Shown in pieces: positions 17,009 to 24,376 of a DNA stretch of 64,000 bases (positions within the stretch are counted from its first letter, which is position 1; the number at the start of each line of letters is the position of its first letter). The DNA lies in NCBI GenBank assembly GCA_965197455.1, contig OZ240208.1, positions 62,001 to 126,000 of the forward strand, read 5' to 3'. Source of the DNA: JAGWBD01 sp965197455. GTDB lineage: Bacteria; Chloroflexota; Anaerolineae; Aggregatilineales; Phototrophicaceae. Position numbers and translations under genes: made by a program. The notes beneath the pieces were generated by a model. That model did no database searches, was not told the origin of the DNA, and saw only the letters and a program-made list of their open reading frames with translations.

Positions 17009-17030
17009 CGCTTCTCCTGGTTCCCCTTCG

Positions 17031-17036
17031 ATTGTA
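17031..17036 (-). promoter_or_regulatory. -10 element for the bactofilin-like gene
   Basis: TACAAT on the minus strand within GCGTACAATC, 22 bases before the ATG at 17008. Confidence 0.35.
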
Positions 17037-17065
17037 CGCCAGCGCGCCGGCGCTGCAAGCGCCTG

Positions 17066-17074
17066 TGCTATACT
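17066..17074 (+). promoter_or_regulatory. Extended -10 promoter for the gene at 17106
   Basis: TGC-TATACT ends 31 bases before the ATG at 17106. It is identical to the element upstream of the AddB-like gene at 26071. Confidence 0.5.
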
Positions 17075-17105
17075 GGCCCTCCCGTCCTGCCCCAGGTGAC
17101 CAGCC

Positions 17106-18092
17106 ATGTTCGAACCCCGCCATTTCGGCCTGTATTTTGGTGAGGCACAGGGCAGGCGTGCGCGTGAACAACGCGACGCGGAACCGCTGCGCAGCGCCTG
17201 GGATGCCCTGCGTCAGCGCCGTCCGACGACCCCGCTGTTGCAGACGCAACAGGATGCGCTGCTGTATCGCCTGGACGACGATGAGGCCGCCGGCGCACGC
17301 GCCCTGCGCAGCCTGCAGGCCGCGGCTGCGGTGGGGGCGAACGGCGTTGGCCAGCTGGCGCAGATCGTCGCGCTGTTGACGCAGGCGCAGTGCCACGAGA
17401 TGCTACACGATCATCCGGACTTCACTGCGCGCGCGGCCTGGCTGACGAACTACGCAGAACGCGTGAAAGTTCGCCTCGCTGCGGCAGAGGGACTGCTGCA
17501 TGTGGAGCGCATGTGGCTGAATCTGCTGCGTCTGGCGAGCGCGATCGTGCTGGAGGACGAGGGCCGCTTTAACATGGCCTGCGACGTCTTCCGCGATTGC
17601 GTACGCAAGGATGTGCATTTCGACGGCTACATTCGCGCGGCGGCCCAGGGCCTGCGCGGCGAAAGCCTCGGGCGCATGCTCCTCACCGCCCAGGCATTGA
17701 CCCTCAGCGCTGAAGTCGCCACGCTGGCTGGCGAGCCGCTGTGGCAATTCGACGCCCGCGGCGTGTCCGCGCTGACGCCCCTGCCTTACCTGCTTTACTA
17801 CTACTGGTATCCGGAAAAGTGGCGCTGGGATGGTGACATCGAGGGCGACGAGGTGCCGCAGGAGGGCGCTGGCGCGCCGCTGGCAGAAGAGGCGCGCCAG
17901 CTCTACAGCAGACATGCGGGCCTGTGGGAGCTGGCGCAGGCGCGCAGCCCCTCGGCGGACCTGCAGCAACTGCTGGATGAATTGCGCCCGGTCTTCGATG
18001 AATGGGGCGGTGGCCCGCTCACCCTGACGCATGCCGCCGCAAGGCAAACGCCTGGCGGCCGGCGCCGCTTTTTCAGCCGCGGCCGTCGCTGA
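17106..18092 (+). CDS. Conserved hypothetical protein, possibly alginate-lyase-like helical domain
   Basis: This is a 328-aa, mostly helical protein without a signal peptide. The central part (about residues 170-265) has regularly spaced segments such as YIRAAAQGLRGESLGRMLL, AEVATLAGEPLWQF and LYYYWYPEKWRWD. These resemble, from memory, the toroid core of alginate-lyase/heparinase-like proteins. The tail is basic (RRRFFSRGRR). The assignment is weak: there is no recognisable catalytic tetrad and no secretion signal. A clear extended -10 precedes it, so it seems to have its own promoter. Confidence 0.45.
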   Translation: MFEPRHFGLYFGEAQGRRAREQRDAEPLRSAWDALRQRRPTTPLLQTQQDALLYRLDDDEAAGARALRSLQAAAAVGANGVGQLAQIVALLTQAQCHEMLHDHPDFTARAAWLTNYAERVKVRLAAAEGLLHVERMWLNLLRLASAIVLEDEGRFNMACDVFRDCVRKDVHFDGYIRAAAQGLRGESLGRMLLTAQALTLSAEVATLAGEPLWQFDARGVSALTPLPYLLYYYWYPEKWRWDGDIEGDEVPQEGAGAPLAEEARQLYSRHAGLWELAQARSPSADLQQLLDELRPVFDEWGGGPLTLTHAAARQTPGGRRRFFSRGRR

Positions 18093-18102
18093 CCCGGCCG
18101 CG
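18078..18102. terminator. Possible terminator hairpin between convergent genes
   Basis: A perfect 8-bp GC-rich stem (CGCGGCCG / CGGCCGCG) with a 9-base loop spans the stop codon at 18090-18092 and lies just before the end of the convergent mgtE gene. The T tract after it on the plus strand is only three bases, so termination would be weak. Confidence 0.35.
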
Positions 18103-18110
18103 ATTTCCGG

Positions 18111-19475
18111 CTACAGGTTGCCGGTCAGCAAGAGGCCGGCGATGCTGAGGTAGATGAACAGGCCGCTGGCGTCCACCAGGGTGGAAATCATGGGCGCGGA
18201 GACCACGGCCGCGTCGATGCCGAGGCGGTGGGCCAGCAGCGGGATCAGCGAGCCCATCAGGTTGGCCCAGGTGCAGATAGCGACGATCGCCAGGCCGATG
18301 ACCAGCGACAGACGCAGGTCGCCGTCCCACAGCCAGGCGCGCGTCCCCGCCACCACGCTGAGCGCGAGTCCCAGCAGCAAGCCGCCCAGCAGCTCGCGCC
18401 GCAACACCCGCCACAAATCGCTGAAGTGGATATCGCGCACGGCAAGGCCGCGAATGATGGTCGAGACCGTCTGCGCGCCGGTGTTGCCACCGGTGCCGAT
18501 CAGCAGCGGGATGTAGAAGGAAAGCTGCACCACGGCGGCCAGGCGCGTATTGAACTGACGCAGCACGGCCCCGGTCAGCGTGTCGGCCACCATCAGCAGC
18601 AACAGCCAGCCGAAGCGGTTGCGCAATACACGTAGCAGCGGCACGGTGAAATAGGGCTGGTCGACGCTGCCGCGTTCCACTGCGCCAAAGCGCAGGATGT
18701 CTTCGGAGTTCTCCTCAATGAGCACGTCGATGACGTCATCAACGGTGATGATGCCCAGCAGCTGACGATCGCTGTCCACCACCGGGATGGCGAGGAAGTT
18801 GTACTGCGCCACTTCACGCGCCACCTGCTCCTGGTCGGTCTCGGGATGTACGCTGATGACGCGCGTCGTCATGTGGTCGGCAATGCTCGCCTCTGGCGCC
18901 AGGTTGATCAGCTCGCGCAGCGATAGCACGCCGAGCAAGCGTCCGCGCCCGTCCTGCACATAGAGGTCGCTGACCGTCTCGGCGTCTGCATCCAGCCGGC
19001 GCACCTGCGCCAGCGCTTCAGTCGCCTTCATCTGCGGCTGCAGGCTGACGAACTGTTCGGTCATCAGGTGGCCGGCGCTGTCGGGCGGGTAGCGCAGCAG
19101 ACGCCGCACCCCGGCCGCCTCGCCCGCGTCCATGGCCGCCAGAAGCGTGTCCTGCTGTTCCGGCACGTCCTCCGCCAGGATTTCGGCGGCGTCGTCCATC
19201 GGCAGCCGACCCAGCAGCTCGGCGGCCTCGTCGACCGGCAGCCTGTCCAGCAACGCGCGCGTGGCGTCGCGGCCAATTTCGTCGAGCACGCTGGCCGCCA
19301 GTTCGTTATCGAGCAGCTGGAACATCTGGTGCAGTTGCGTTGCTTCAAGCCGCTCCAGCAAATCCGCCAGGTCGGCCGGATGATGGTCGGCCAGCAGTAC
19401 GCGCAGGCGCGCCAGCTCGCCCGCATCCCAGGCCGCATGCACCTGCGGCGTCAGTCGCTCACGTGGCGTGGTCAT
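18111..19475 (-). CDS. mgtE: Magnesium transporter MgtE
   Basis: This 454-aa protein has the full MgtE layout. An N-terminal superhelical domain (about residues 25-130, repeated LLDRLPVDEAAELLGRLP-type units) is followed by paired CBS domains (about 135-260) that sense cytoplasmic Mg2+ and a five-helix membrane domain (about 280-454). The pore signature GTGGNTGAQ is present and the plug helix precedes the first membrane helix. It forms a homodimeric Mg2+ channel gated by intracellular magnesium. It ends LLLTGNL, a normal C-terminus for the family. It has its own short upstream region and is not obviously in an operon. Confidence 0.95.
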   Translation of the reverse strand: MTTPRERLTPQVHAAWDAGELARLRVLLADHHPADLADLLERLEATQLHQMFQLLDNELAASVLDEIGRDATRALLDRLPVDEAAELLGRLPMDDAAEILAEDVPEQQDTLLAAMDAGEAAGVRRLLRYPPDSAGHLMTEQFVSLQPQMKATEALAQVRRLDADAETVSDLYVQDGRGRLLGVLSLRELINLAPEASIADHMTTRVISVHPETDQEQVAREVAQYNFLAIPVVDSDRQLLGIITVDDVIDVLIEENSEDILRFGAVERGSVDQPYFTVPLLRVLRNRFGWLLLLMVADTLTGAVLRQFNTRLAAVVQLSFYIPLLIGTGGNTGAQTVSTIIRGLAVRDIHFSDLWRVLRRELLGGLLLGLALSVVAGTRAWLWDGDLRLSLVIGLAIVAICTWANLMGSLIPLLAHRLGIDAAVVSAPMISTLVDASGLFIYLSIAGLLLTGNL

Positions 19476-19543
19476 TTTGCCTCCCGCCTGCCGGATTTAT
19501 CGGCCCGCCGACACTACCCTGGCCCGATTCTGCGCTATTCGTA

Positions 19544-19900
19544 TCAGAACCAGTCGGGCTCCTCATCGTCATCGTCATCGTCATCATCATCATCATCATC
19601 ATCCCCATCCCCATCCCCATCCCCATCCCCATCCCCATCCCCGTCCCCGTCGTCTTCCTCTTCAGGGTCGTCCGGCTGGTCCTCGTCGCCGGCGATGAAG
19701 AGCTCGTCATCGTCATCATAGAGCGAACCCTCGTCCTCTTCATCGAATTCACTGATGTCGAAGCCCTCGTCTTCAATCCGCTCCGGCTCTTCCTCCACAT
19801 CCTGCTCCAGCAGGTCGAATTCGGCCGGCCCCGGAATCTCTTCATCGACTCCTGGATTCGGCGCTGCTGGAAAGTTCAGGGTCGGGTCGGGGCTGCGCAT
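19544..19900 (-). CDS. Low-complexity acidic protein with Asp and Gly-Asp repeats
   Basis: This is a 118-aa, extremely acidic protein. It opens with a Pro/Glu-rich segment (residues 1-75), then has eight Gly-Asp dipeptides, then 13 Asp, and ends EEPDWF. The repeats are encoded by a hexanucleotide and a trinucleotide tract (see repeat entries) whose unit lengths keep the frame. The composition suggests an intrinsically disordered, possibly divalent-cation- or basic-protein-binding protein. It is 68 bases upstream of mgtE on the same strand, so a Mg2+/Ca2+-related role is tempting but unproven. The upstream region has GGGAGAACCCC before the ATG. Confidence 0.6.
   Translation of the reverse strand: MRSPDPTLNFPAAPNPGVDEEIPGPAEFDLLEQDVEEEPERIEDEGFDISEFDEEDEGSLYDDDDELFIAGDEDQPDDPEEEDDGDGDGDGDGDGDGDGDDDDDDDDDDDDDEEPDWF
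19582..19602. repeat. Trinucleotide (ATC/GAT) tract
   Basis: Seven uninterrupted CAT units on the plus strand, preceded by CGTCAT repeats from about 19563; it encodes the poly-Asp run. Confidence 0.9.
19601..19648. repeat. Hexanucleotide tandem repeat
   Basis: Seven copies of ATCCCC and one GTCCCC in tandem. On the minus strand they encode eight Gly-Asp units. The copy number could change by slippage without breaking the frame. Confidence 0.92.
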
Positions 19901-19953
19901 GGGGTTCTCCCTGTGGTGGCGTGACCGCTGACGTCCGCTCGAACGCGGTGCTG

Positions 19954-20532
19954 TCAGCCGGCCTGCTCTGCCATCTGCAGAAACCAGGCGTGGAAGCGGA
20001 GGTCGTCGGTGAGTTCAGGATGGAAGGCCGTGGCCAGCAGCTTTCCCTGACGCACAGCGACGATGCGGCCGTCATCCAGGCGCGCCAGCACCTCAACATC
20101 AGTGCCGGCGCAGGTGACGATGGGCGCGCGGATGAAAACAGCATGCCACGGTTCCTCGCCCAGCACCGGTACATAGAGCACGGTTTCGAAGCTGTCCAGC
20201 TGACGTCCGAATGCGTTGCGATCGACCGTGATGTTCATCAGGCCCAGCAGGGGTTGCGCGTGATTGTCGAGCGCCCGCGCCAGAAAGATCATGCCGGCGC
20301 AGGTGCCCCAGGTCGGCCGCCGACAGGCGAATTCGCGCAGGGGCGCCACCAGGCCGGCGCTGATGGCCAGCTTGCCGATGGTAGTGCTTTCGCCGCCCGG
20401 AATAATGAGGCCGTCGAGTCCGGCCAGCTGCTCTGGCTGGCGCACCTCAACCGCTTCCGCGCCCGCGCGCTGCAGCATGTGGACATGCTCAATGAAGGCG
20501 CCCTGCAGCGCCAGTACACCGATTCGCGTCAT
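19954..20532 (-). CDS. pdxT: Pyridoxal 5'-phosphate synthase glutaminase subunit PdxT
   Basis: This 192-aa class-I glutamine amidotransferase hydrolyses glutamine and channels ammonia to PdxS for vitamin B6 synthesis. It starts MTRIGVLALQGAFIEH, a hallmark of PdxT. The IIPGGEST loop and the catalytic triad Cys78 (GTCAGM), His171 and Glu173 (FHPEL) are all present. The ATG at 20532 gives the exact family N-terminus, although the frame remains open further upstream. The partner gene pdxS, usually adjacent, is not in this window. Confidence 0.94.
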   Translation of the reverse strand: MTRIGVLALQGAFIEHVHMLQRAGAEAVEVRQPEQLAGLDGLIIPGGESTTIGKLAISAGLVAPLREFACRRPTWGTCAGMIFLARALDNHAQPLLGLMNITVDRNAFGRQLDSFETVLYVPVLGEEPWHAVFIRAPIVTCAGTDVEVLARLDDGRIVAVRQGKLLATAFHPELTDDLRFHAWFLQMAEQAG

Positions 20533-20627
20533 CTGTTGACCCGGGAACCCGTCACTGCGGGCAATGGTATGCAGTGGCCGGGCCGGGTCAAGTGGAGGAT
20601 AGGGCCAATGCCAGGCGTAACCCTGCA

Positions 20628-20656
20628 TTGCCGCGCATGAACGAAGCGGGTAGGCT
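20628..20656 (+). promoter_or_regulatory. Promoter for the SMP-30 gene
   Basis: TTGCCG and TAGGCT are separated by 17 bases and lie upstream of the strong GGGGAGGGGA ribosome site of the gene at 20685. Confidence 0.4.
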
Positions 20657-20684
20657 CCGGCGGTGCAGCAGGGGAGGGGAGCGC

Positions 20685-21548
20685 ATGACGCAGGTGGAAC
20701 TGGTGCTGGATTGCCGCAACACTCTGGGCGAGGGCCCGATGTGGAGCGTGGCGGAACAAGCGCTCTACTGGGTTGACATCCTGGGCGAAAGCGTCCATCG
20801 GCTCGACCCGGCCACGGGCGCTCATGAGCAGCACGACGTCGGCCAGCCGGTGGGCGCCATTCTACTGCGCACGGACGGCGGCTTCGTGCTGGCGCTGAAG
20901 AACGGGCTTTACACCTGGCAGCCCGCTGCCGCGCCGCAACTCATCGTTGACCCGGAGGCGGACAAACCGGCGAACCGCTTCAATGATGCGGCGGTGGACC
21001 GCCAGGGCCGCGTTTGGGCGGGCACCATGGCCGACGGGTCTGAGCCGGTCGGCTCACTCTATCGCCTTGACGCGGAGCGCAGCCTGCGCACCATGGCGAC
21101 TGACATCTACGTCTCCAACGGCCTGGGCTGGAGCCCCGACAACCGCACCATGTATTACTGTGACAGCGGCATGAAAAGCATCCGCGCCTGGGATTTCGAC
21201 GCACAGACCGGCGCATTCAGCAATGAGCGTCCCTTCGCTAGCGCGGAGCCCGGCGGCGGCGCACCGGACGGCCTCACGGTCGACAGCGAGGGCTGCGTCT
21301 GGTCGGCGCGCTGGGGCGGCTGGAAGGTGGTGCGGCATGATCCGCAGGGCCGCGTCATCGGCGAGCTGCCGGTGCCGGCCTCCTGCGTCAGCAGCGTGAT
21401 GTTCGGCGGCCCGCAACTGGACGAACTGTACATCACCACAGCGCGCACGGACATGGCAGCGCATGGCGGCGAGCAGGAACAGGCCGGCGGTCTTTTTCGC
21501 GCCCGGCCCGGTGTCAGCGGGCTGCCGGAAGCAGCCTGGGGAGGGTGA
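20685..21548 (+). CDS. SMP-30/gluconolactonase-family lactonase
   Basis: This 287-aa six-bladed beta-propeller of the SMP-30/gluconolaconase/LRE family hydrolyses sugar lactones or related esters using one divalent metal. Expected metal ligands appear as Glu16 (LGEGPMW), the Asn of ANRFNDAAVDRQGR and SNGLGWSPDN, and the Asp of APDGLTVD. WAGTM and YYCDSG are family signatures. The ATG at 20685 follows a strong ribosome site. One base separates its stop from the next gene, so the two form an operon. The partner suggests sugar-acid or lactone catabolism, but the substrate is open. Confidence 0.87.
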   Translation: MTQVELVLDCRNTLGEGPMWSVAEQALYWVDILGESVHRLDPATGAHEQHDVGQPVGAILLRTDGGFVLALKNGLYTWQPAAAPQLIVDPEADKPANRFNDAAVDRQGRVWAGTMADGSEPVGSLYRLDAERSLRTMATDIYVSNGLGWSPDNRTMYYCDSGMKSIRAWDFDAQTGAFSNERPFASAEPGGGAPDGLTVDSEGCVWSARWGGWKVVRHDPQGRVIGELPVPASCVSSVMFGGPQLDELYITTARTDMAAHGGEQEQAGGLFRARPGVSGLPEAAWGG

Positions 21549-21549
21549 G

Positions 21550-22476
21550 ATGCAGGCGACACGGGACTTTCTCAACAGTCGCGGACTGCCCGCGGGCGAC
21601 CCCGGCGATCTGCCGGAGTCGGCAAAACGTTTCCCGGACGGGGCGCAGTGGCGCATTGAGATCCCCAGTTGTGAGGGGCCGGAAGTCTTGAGCGCGGTGC
21701 TGGCTGAGGCCGAGGCGCAGCAGACGCGCATTCACCGCGTCTCGCAGGGCAGCGGCATCATGTTACTGACCGACGCCGATATCCGCGAAATGGCGCGGCT
21801 GGGACGTGAGGCCGGCATCGAGGTCAGCCTCTTCGTCGGGCCGCGCGCCGCCTGGGACACTGGCGCGCAGGTGTTGGCCAGCGCGGGCAAGAATCTGGGC
21901 GCGCGTCTGCGCGGCATGGAACAGGTGATTTTCGCCGTCGAGGACATCCGCCGCGCCTGCGCCCTGGGCATCCGCTCCGTGCTGGTGGCGGATGAGGGCC
22001 TGCTGTGGCTGGCCACGGAGATGAAGCGCGCGGGCGAGTTGCCGCCGGAGCTGGTGCTCAAGGTCTCGGTGCAGATGGGTGCGGCCAATGCGCTTTCGGT
22101 GCGCTGGATGCAGCAACTGGGCGCGGGCACTTACAACACGCCCACCGACCTTTCGCTGCCGCAGCTGGCCGCTATCCGCCAGGCCTGCGAAATACCGCTG
22201 GACATCTACGTGGAAGCGCCCGACGATTTCGGCGGCTTCGTGCGCCATTACGAAATCCCGCAGATGATCCAGGTCGCCGCGCCCATGTACGTCAAGCTGG
22301 GGCTGCGCAACGCGCCCAACATTTACCCTTCGGGCTACCACGTCCAGGCGACTGCTGTGGCGCTCGGGCGCGAACGGGTGCGCCGCGCCGCCATCGCGCA
22401 AGACATCATCCGCCGCTACTGCCCGGACGCGGTAACTTCGCAGCGGGGCGCCGCCGACCTGGGGATTCCGGTCTGA
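21550..22476 (+). CDS. TIM-barrel-type protein, U32-peptidase-like
   Basis: This 308-aa cytoplasmic protein opens MQATRDFLNSRGLPAGD and includes KRFPDGAQWRIEIPS, HRVSQGSGIMLLTDADI and VEAPDDFGGFVRHYEIP. From memory, such proteins in Actinobacteria and Chloroflexota are often annotated as peptidase or U32 family. The alternating beta/alpha pattern supports a TIM barrel, but I see no zinc or cysteine protease signature. It is coupled to the SMP-30 gene with a one-base gap, which is more consistent with a carbohydrate enzyme than a protease. Function is unresolved. Confidence 0.55.
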   Translation: MQATRDFLNSRGLPAGDPGDLPESAKRFPDGAQWRIEIPSCEGPEVLSAVLAEAEAQQTRIHRVSQGSGIMLLTDADIREMARLGREAGIEVSLFVGPRAAWDTGAQVLASAGKNLGARLRGMEQVIFAVEDIRRACALGIRSVLVADEGLLWLATEMKRAGELPPELVLKVSVQMGAANALSVRWMQQLGAGTYNTPTDLSLPQLAAIRQACEIPLDIYVEAPDDFGGFVRHYEIPQMIQVAAPMYVKLGLRNAPNIYPSGYHVQATAVALGRERVRRAAIAQDIIRRYCPDAVTSQRGAADLGIPV

Positions 22477-22485
22477 TTCTCGGTC

Positions 22486-23385
22486 TCATTCGCTGCGGCG
22501 CAGGCGCGGGTCGAAGATGTCGCGCAGCCAGTCGCCCAGCAGGTTGACGCCGAAGGCCGTGATGGAGATGGCCAGGCCGGGGTAGATTGACATCCAGGGG
22601 AAGATATACAGGAACTTGCGCCCCAGGGCGAGCATGTTGCCCCAGCTGGGAATCGCCGGCGGCACGCTGAGGCCGAGAAAACTGAGGCCGGATTCGTAAA
22701 AGATCATGGCCGACATCTCGAAGGTCATCAGCGTTACCAGCGGGCCGACCAGGTTTGGCAACAGATGAAGCAGCAGAATGCGGCTGGTCGGCGTGCCCAG
22801 GCCGCGGGCGGCCTCGATGTATTCCATGTTCTTCAGGCGCAGCACTTCGCCTCTGGCGAGGCGCGCGAAGATGGGCGCGTCCGTGATGCCAAAGATGATG
22901 ATGACGTTGAGTAGATTGCGGCCGAATACCGACGCGACCACGATGACCAGCACCAGGTAAGGGAAGGACAGCAACAGGTTTACGGCGGCGGATATGATGC
23001 CGTCCACGCGGCCGCCCAGATAGCCGGCCATCATTCCCAGCGTCACGCCGATGGTGCTGGCCAGCAAGACGCCGAAGAAACCGACCGCCAGTGAAACGCG
23101 CGAACCATGGACAATGCGGCTCAGGATGTCCTGGCCGAGCTGGTCCGTGCCCAGCAGATGCTCGGGACTGCCGCGCTCCTGCCAGGCTTCCGGTCGTTTG
23201 GAGTTCGACAGGCTGCCTTCGGTCGGGCCGAAGGGCGCCACCTGCTCCGCGAACAGGGCCGTAAGCACGACCAGCAGCACCAGTACCATGCCCAGGGTCG
23301 CGCCAGGATCCTGCAGCAGGCGGCGCAGACTGTAAGGCAAGGTCATACCCGGCAGACGACGTGGCGGGCTCTGGATGCTGGTCAT
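22486..23385 (-). CDS. Peptide/nickel-type ABC transporter permease (DppC-like)
   Basis: This 299-aa inner-membrane permease of the DppC/OppC type has an N-terminal helix and a periplasmic segment (FAEQVAPFGPTEG), then the ABC-2-pass core with HLLGTDQLGQDILSRIVHGSR and the EAA cytoplasmic loop RLARGEVLRLKNMEYIEAAR. The C-terminus GDWLRDIFDPRLRR is typical. The ATG at 23385 lies one base after the DppB-like stop. It completes a SBP-permease-permease operon; no ATPase genes follow, so the transporter must borrow ATPases encoded elsewhere. Confidence 0.9.
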   Translation of the reverse strand: MTSIQSPPRRLPGMTLPYSLRRLLQDPGATLGMVLVLLVVLTALFAEQVAPFGPTEGSLSNSKRPEAWQERGSPEHLLGTDQLGQDILSRIVHGSRVSLAVGFFGVLLASTIGVTLGMMAGYLGGRVDGIISAAVNLLLSFPYLVLVIVVASVFGRNLLNVIIIFGITDAPIFARLARGEVLRLKNMEYIEAARGLGTPTSRILLLHLLPNLVGPLVTLMTFEMSAMIFYESGLSFLGLSVPPAIPSWGNMLALGRKFLYIFPWMSIYPGLAISITAFGVNLLGDWLRDIFDPRLRRSE

Positions 23386-23386
23386 G

Positions 23387-24304
23387 TCAGGCTTGCCGCG
23401 CTCGCGGGTCAAGCAGGCCGTAGGCAATGTCGGTGAGCAGGTTGATGGAAATGGCGAAGAAGGCGATGAAGATCGTGATGGCCTGCACCAGCGGGAAATC
23501 ACTGTCGCCAATCGCGTCATTGAGCAGGGTGCCCAGGCCCGGCCAGGCGAAGATCGTCTCGATATAGACCGAGCCGCCCAGCATGTAGGTGAAGTTGACG
23601 CCAATGACGCTGACCAGCGGGATGGTGGCGTTGGGCGCGATATGGCGCAGGGCGATGACGGTCTCGGTTAGCCCCTTGGAACGGGCGGTACGGATGTAAT
23701 CCTCGCGGGTGATTTCCAGTACGGCGGATCGCAGCAGGCGCACCATCTGGCCTGTGCTGGCCATGCTCAGGGCAACGGCGGGCAGGATCAAATGTTGCAG
23801 GCTGTCACGGCCGAAGGAGGGCAGCAGGCGCGCATTGACAGCGAAAATCAGGATCAGAATCATGGCCAGCCAGAAGGAGGGAATGGTCTGCCCGGCGAGG
23901 CCGATGCCGCGGGCGAGCAGATCCAGCACAGTGCCCGGAAAGAAGCCGCTGATGATGCCCAGTGGCAGCGCGACGACCAGCGCGATGAGCAGCGCGGCCA
24001 GCGCCAGTTCGATGGTGGCGGGCAGGCGCTGCATAATCAACTCGAGATTGGGCAAATGCAGACGCAGGGATTTCCCCAGGTCGCCGCGCAACGCGTCGCC
24101 GAGATAGTCCAGAAACTGCTCTGCCAGCGGGCGGTCAAAGCCGTGGGCCGCGCGGAAGGCTTCGCGCTGTTCGGGCGTGGCGCTGCGGGCAACCATCAGG
24201 CCAACGGGGTCGCCGGTCAGCCGGACGGCGAAGAACACCAGCACCAGCACTCCCAGGATTAGGGCGACGGATTGCAACATGCGCCTGAGCAGGAAAGCAA
24301 GCAT
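23387..24304 (-). CDS. Peptide/nickel-type ABC transporter permease (DppB-like)
   Basis: This 305-aa permease of the DppB/OppB type begins MLAFLLRRMLQSVALILGVLVLVFF and contains GFDRPLAEQFLDYLGDALRGDLGKSL and the EAA loop region REDYIRTARSKGLTE. It ends YGLLDPRARQA, the normal family tail. It sits 72 bases after the substrate-binding protein gene, with a hairpin in that gap, and one base before the second permease. Substrates are probably short peptides or similar cyclic/linear amides, judged from the family only. Confidence 0.9.
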   Translation of the reverse strand: MLAFLLRRMLQSVALILGVLVLVFFAVRLTGDPVGLMVARSATPEQREAFRAAHGFDRPLAEQFLDYLGDALRGDLGKSLRLHLPNLELIMQRLPATIELALAALLIALVVALPLGIISGFFPGTVLDLLARGIGLAGQTIPSFWLAMILILIFAVNARLLPSFGRDSLQHLILPAVALSMASTGQMVRLLRSAVLEITREDYIRTARSKGLTETVIALRHIAPNATIPLVSVIGVNFTYMLGGSVYIETIFAWPGLGTLLNDAIGDSDFPLVQAITIFIAFFAISINLLTDIAYGLLDPRARQA

Positions 24305-24319
24305 GGTCGATGCTTCCGC

Positions 24320-24342
24320 AGGGGAACACAGTGTGCTCCCCT
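24320..24342 (-). promoter_or_regulatory. Intercistronic hairpin between peptide-binding protein and permease genes
   Basis: On the minus-strand transcript AGGGGAGCACA pairs with TGTGTTCCCCT (one G-U pair; the tip must open to form a loop). No U tract follows. Such hairpins commonly stabilise the upstream SBP message or reduce read-through into permease genes. Confidence 0.45.
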
Positions 24343-24376
24343 GATATTATCCCGAAGCGGGTTGCCTTGCTTCCGG

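Noticed and set aside
17106..17125. tRNA T-loop-like GTTCGAACC
   Set aside because: It lies at the start of a coding gene and no cloverleaf or acceptor stem can be drawn around it.
19563..19648. CRISPR-like or regulatory repeat array
   Set aside because: Units are 3 and 6 bases, contiguous, without spacers, and encode Asp and Gly-Asp runs.
21550..22476. PdxS partner of the nearby PdxT
   Set aside because: The sequence lacks PdxS signatures and length fits only loosely; motifs resemble a different TIM-barrel-type family.
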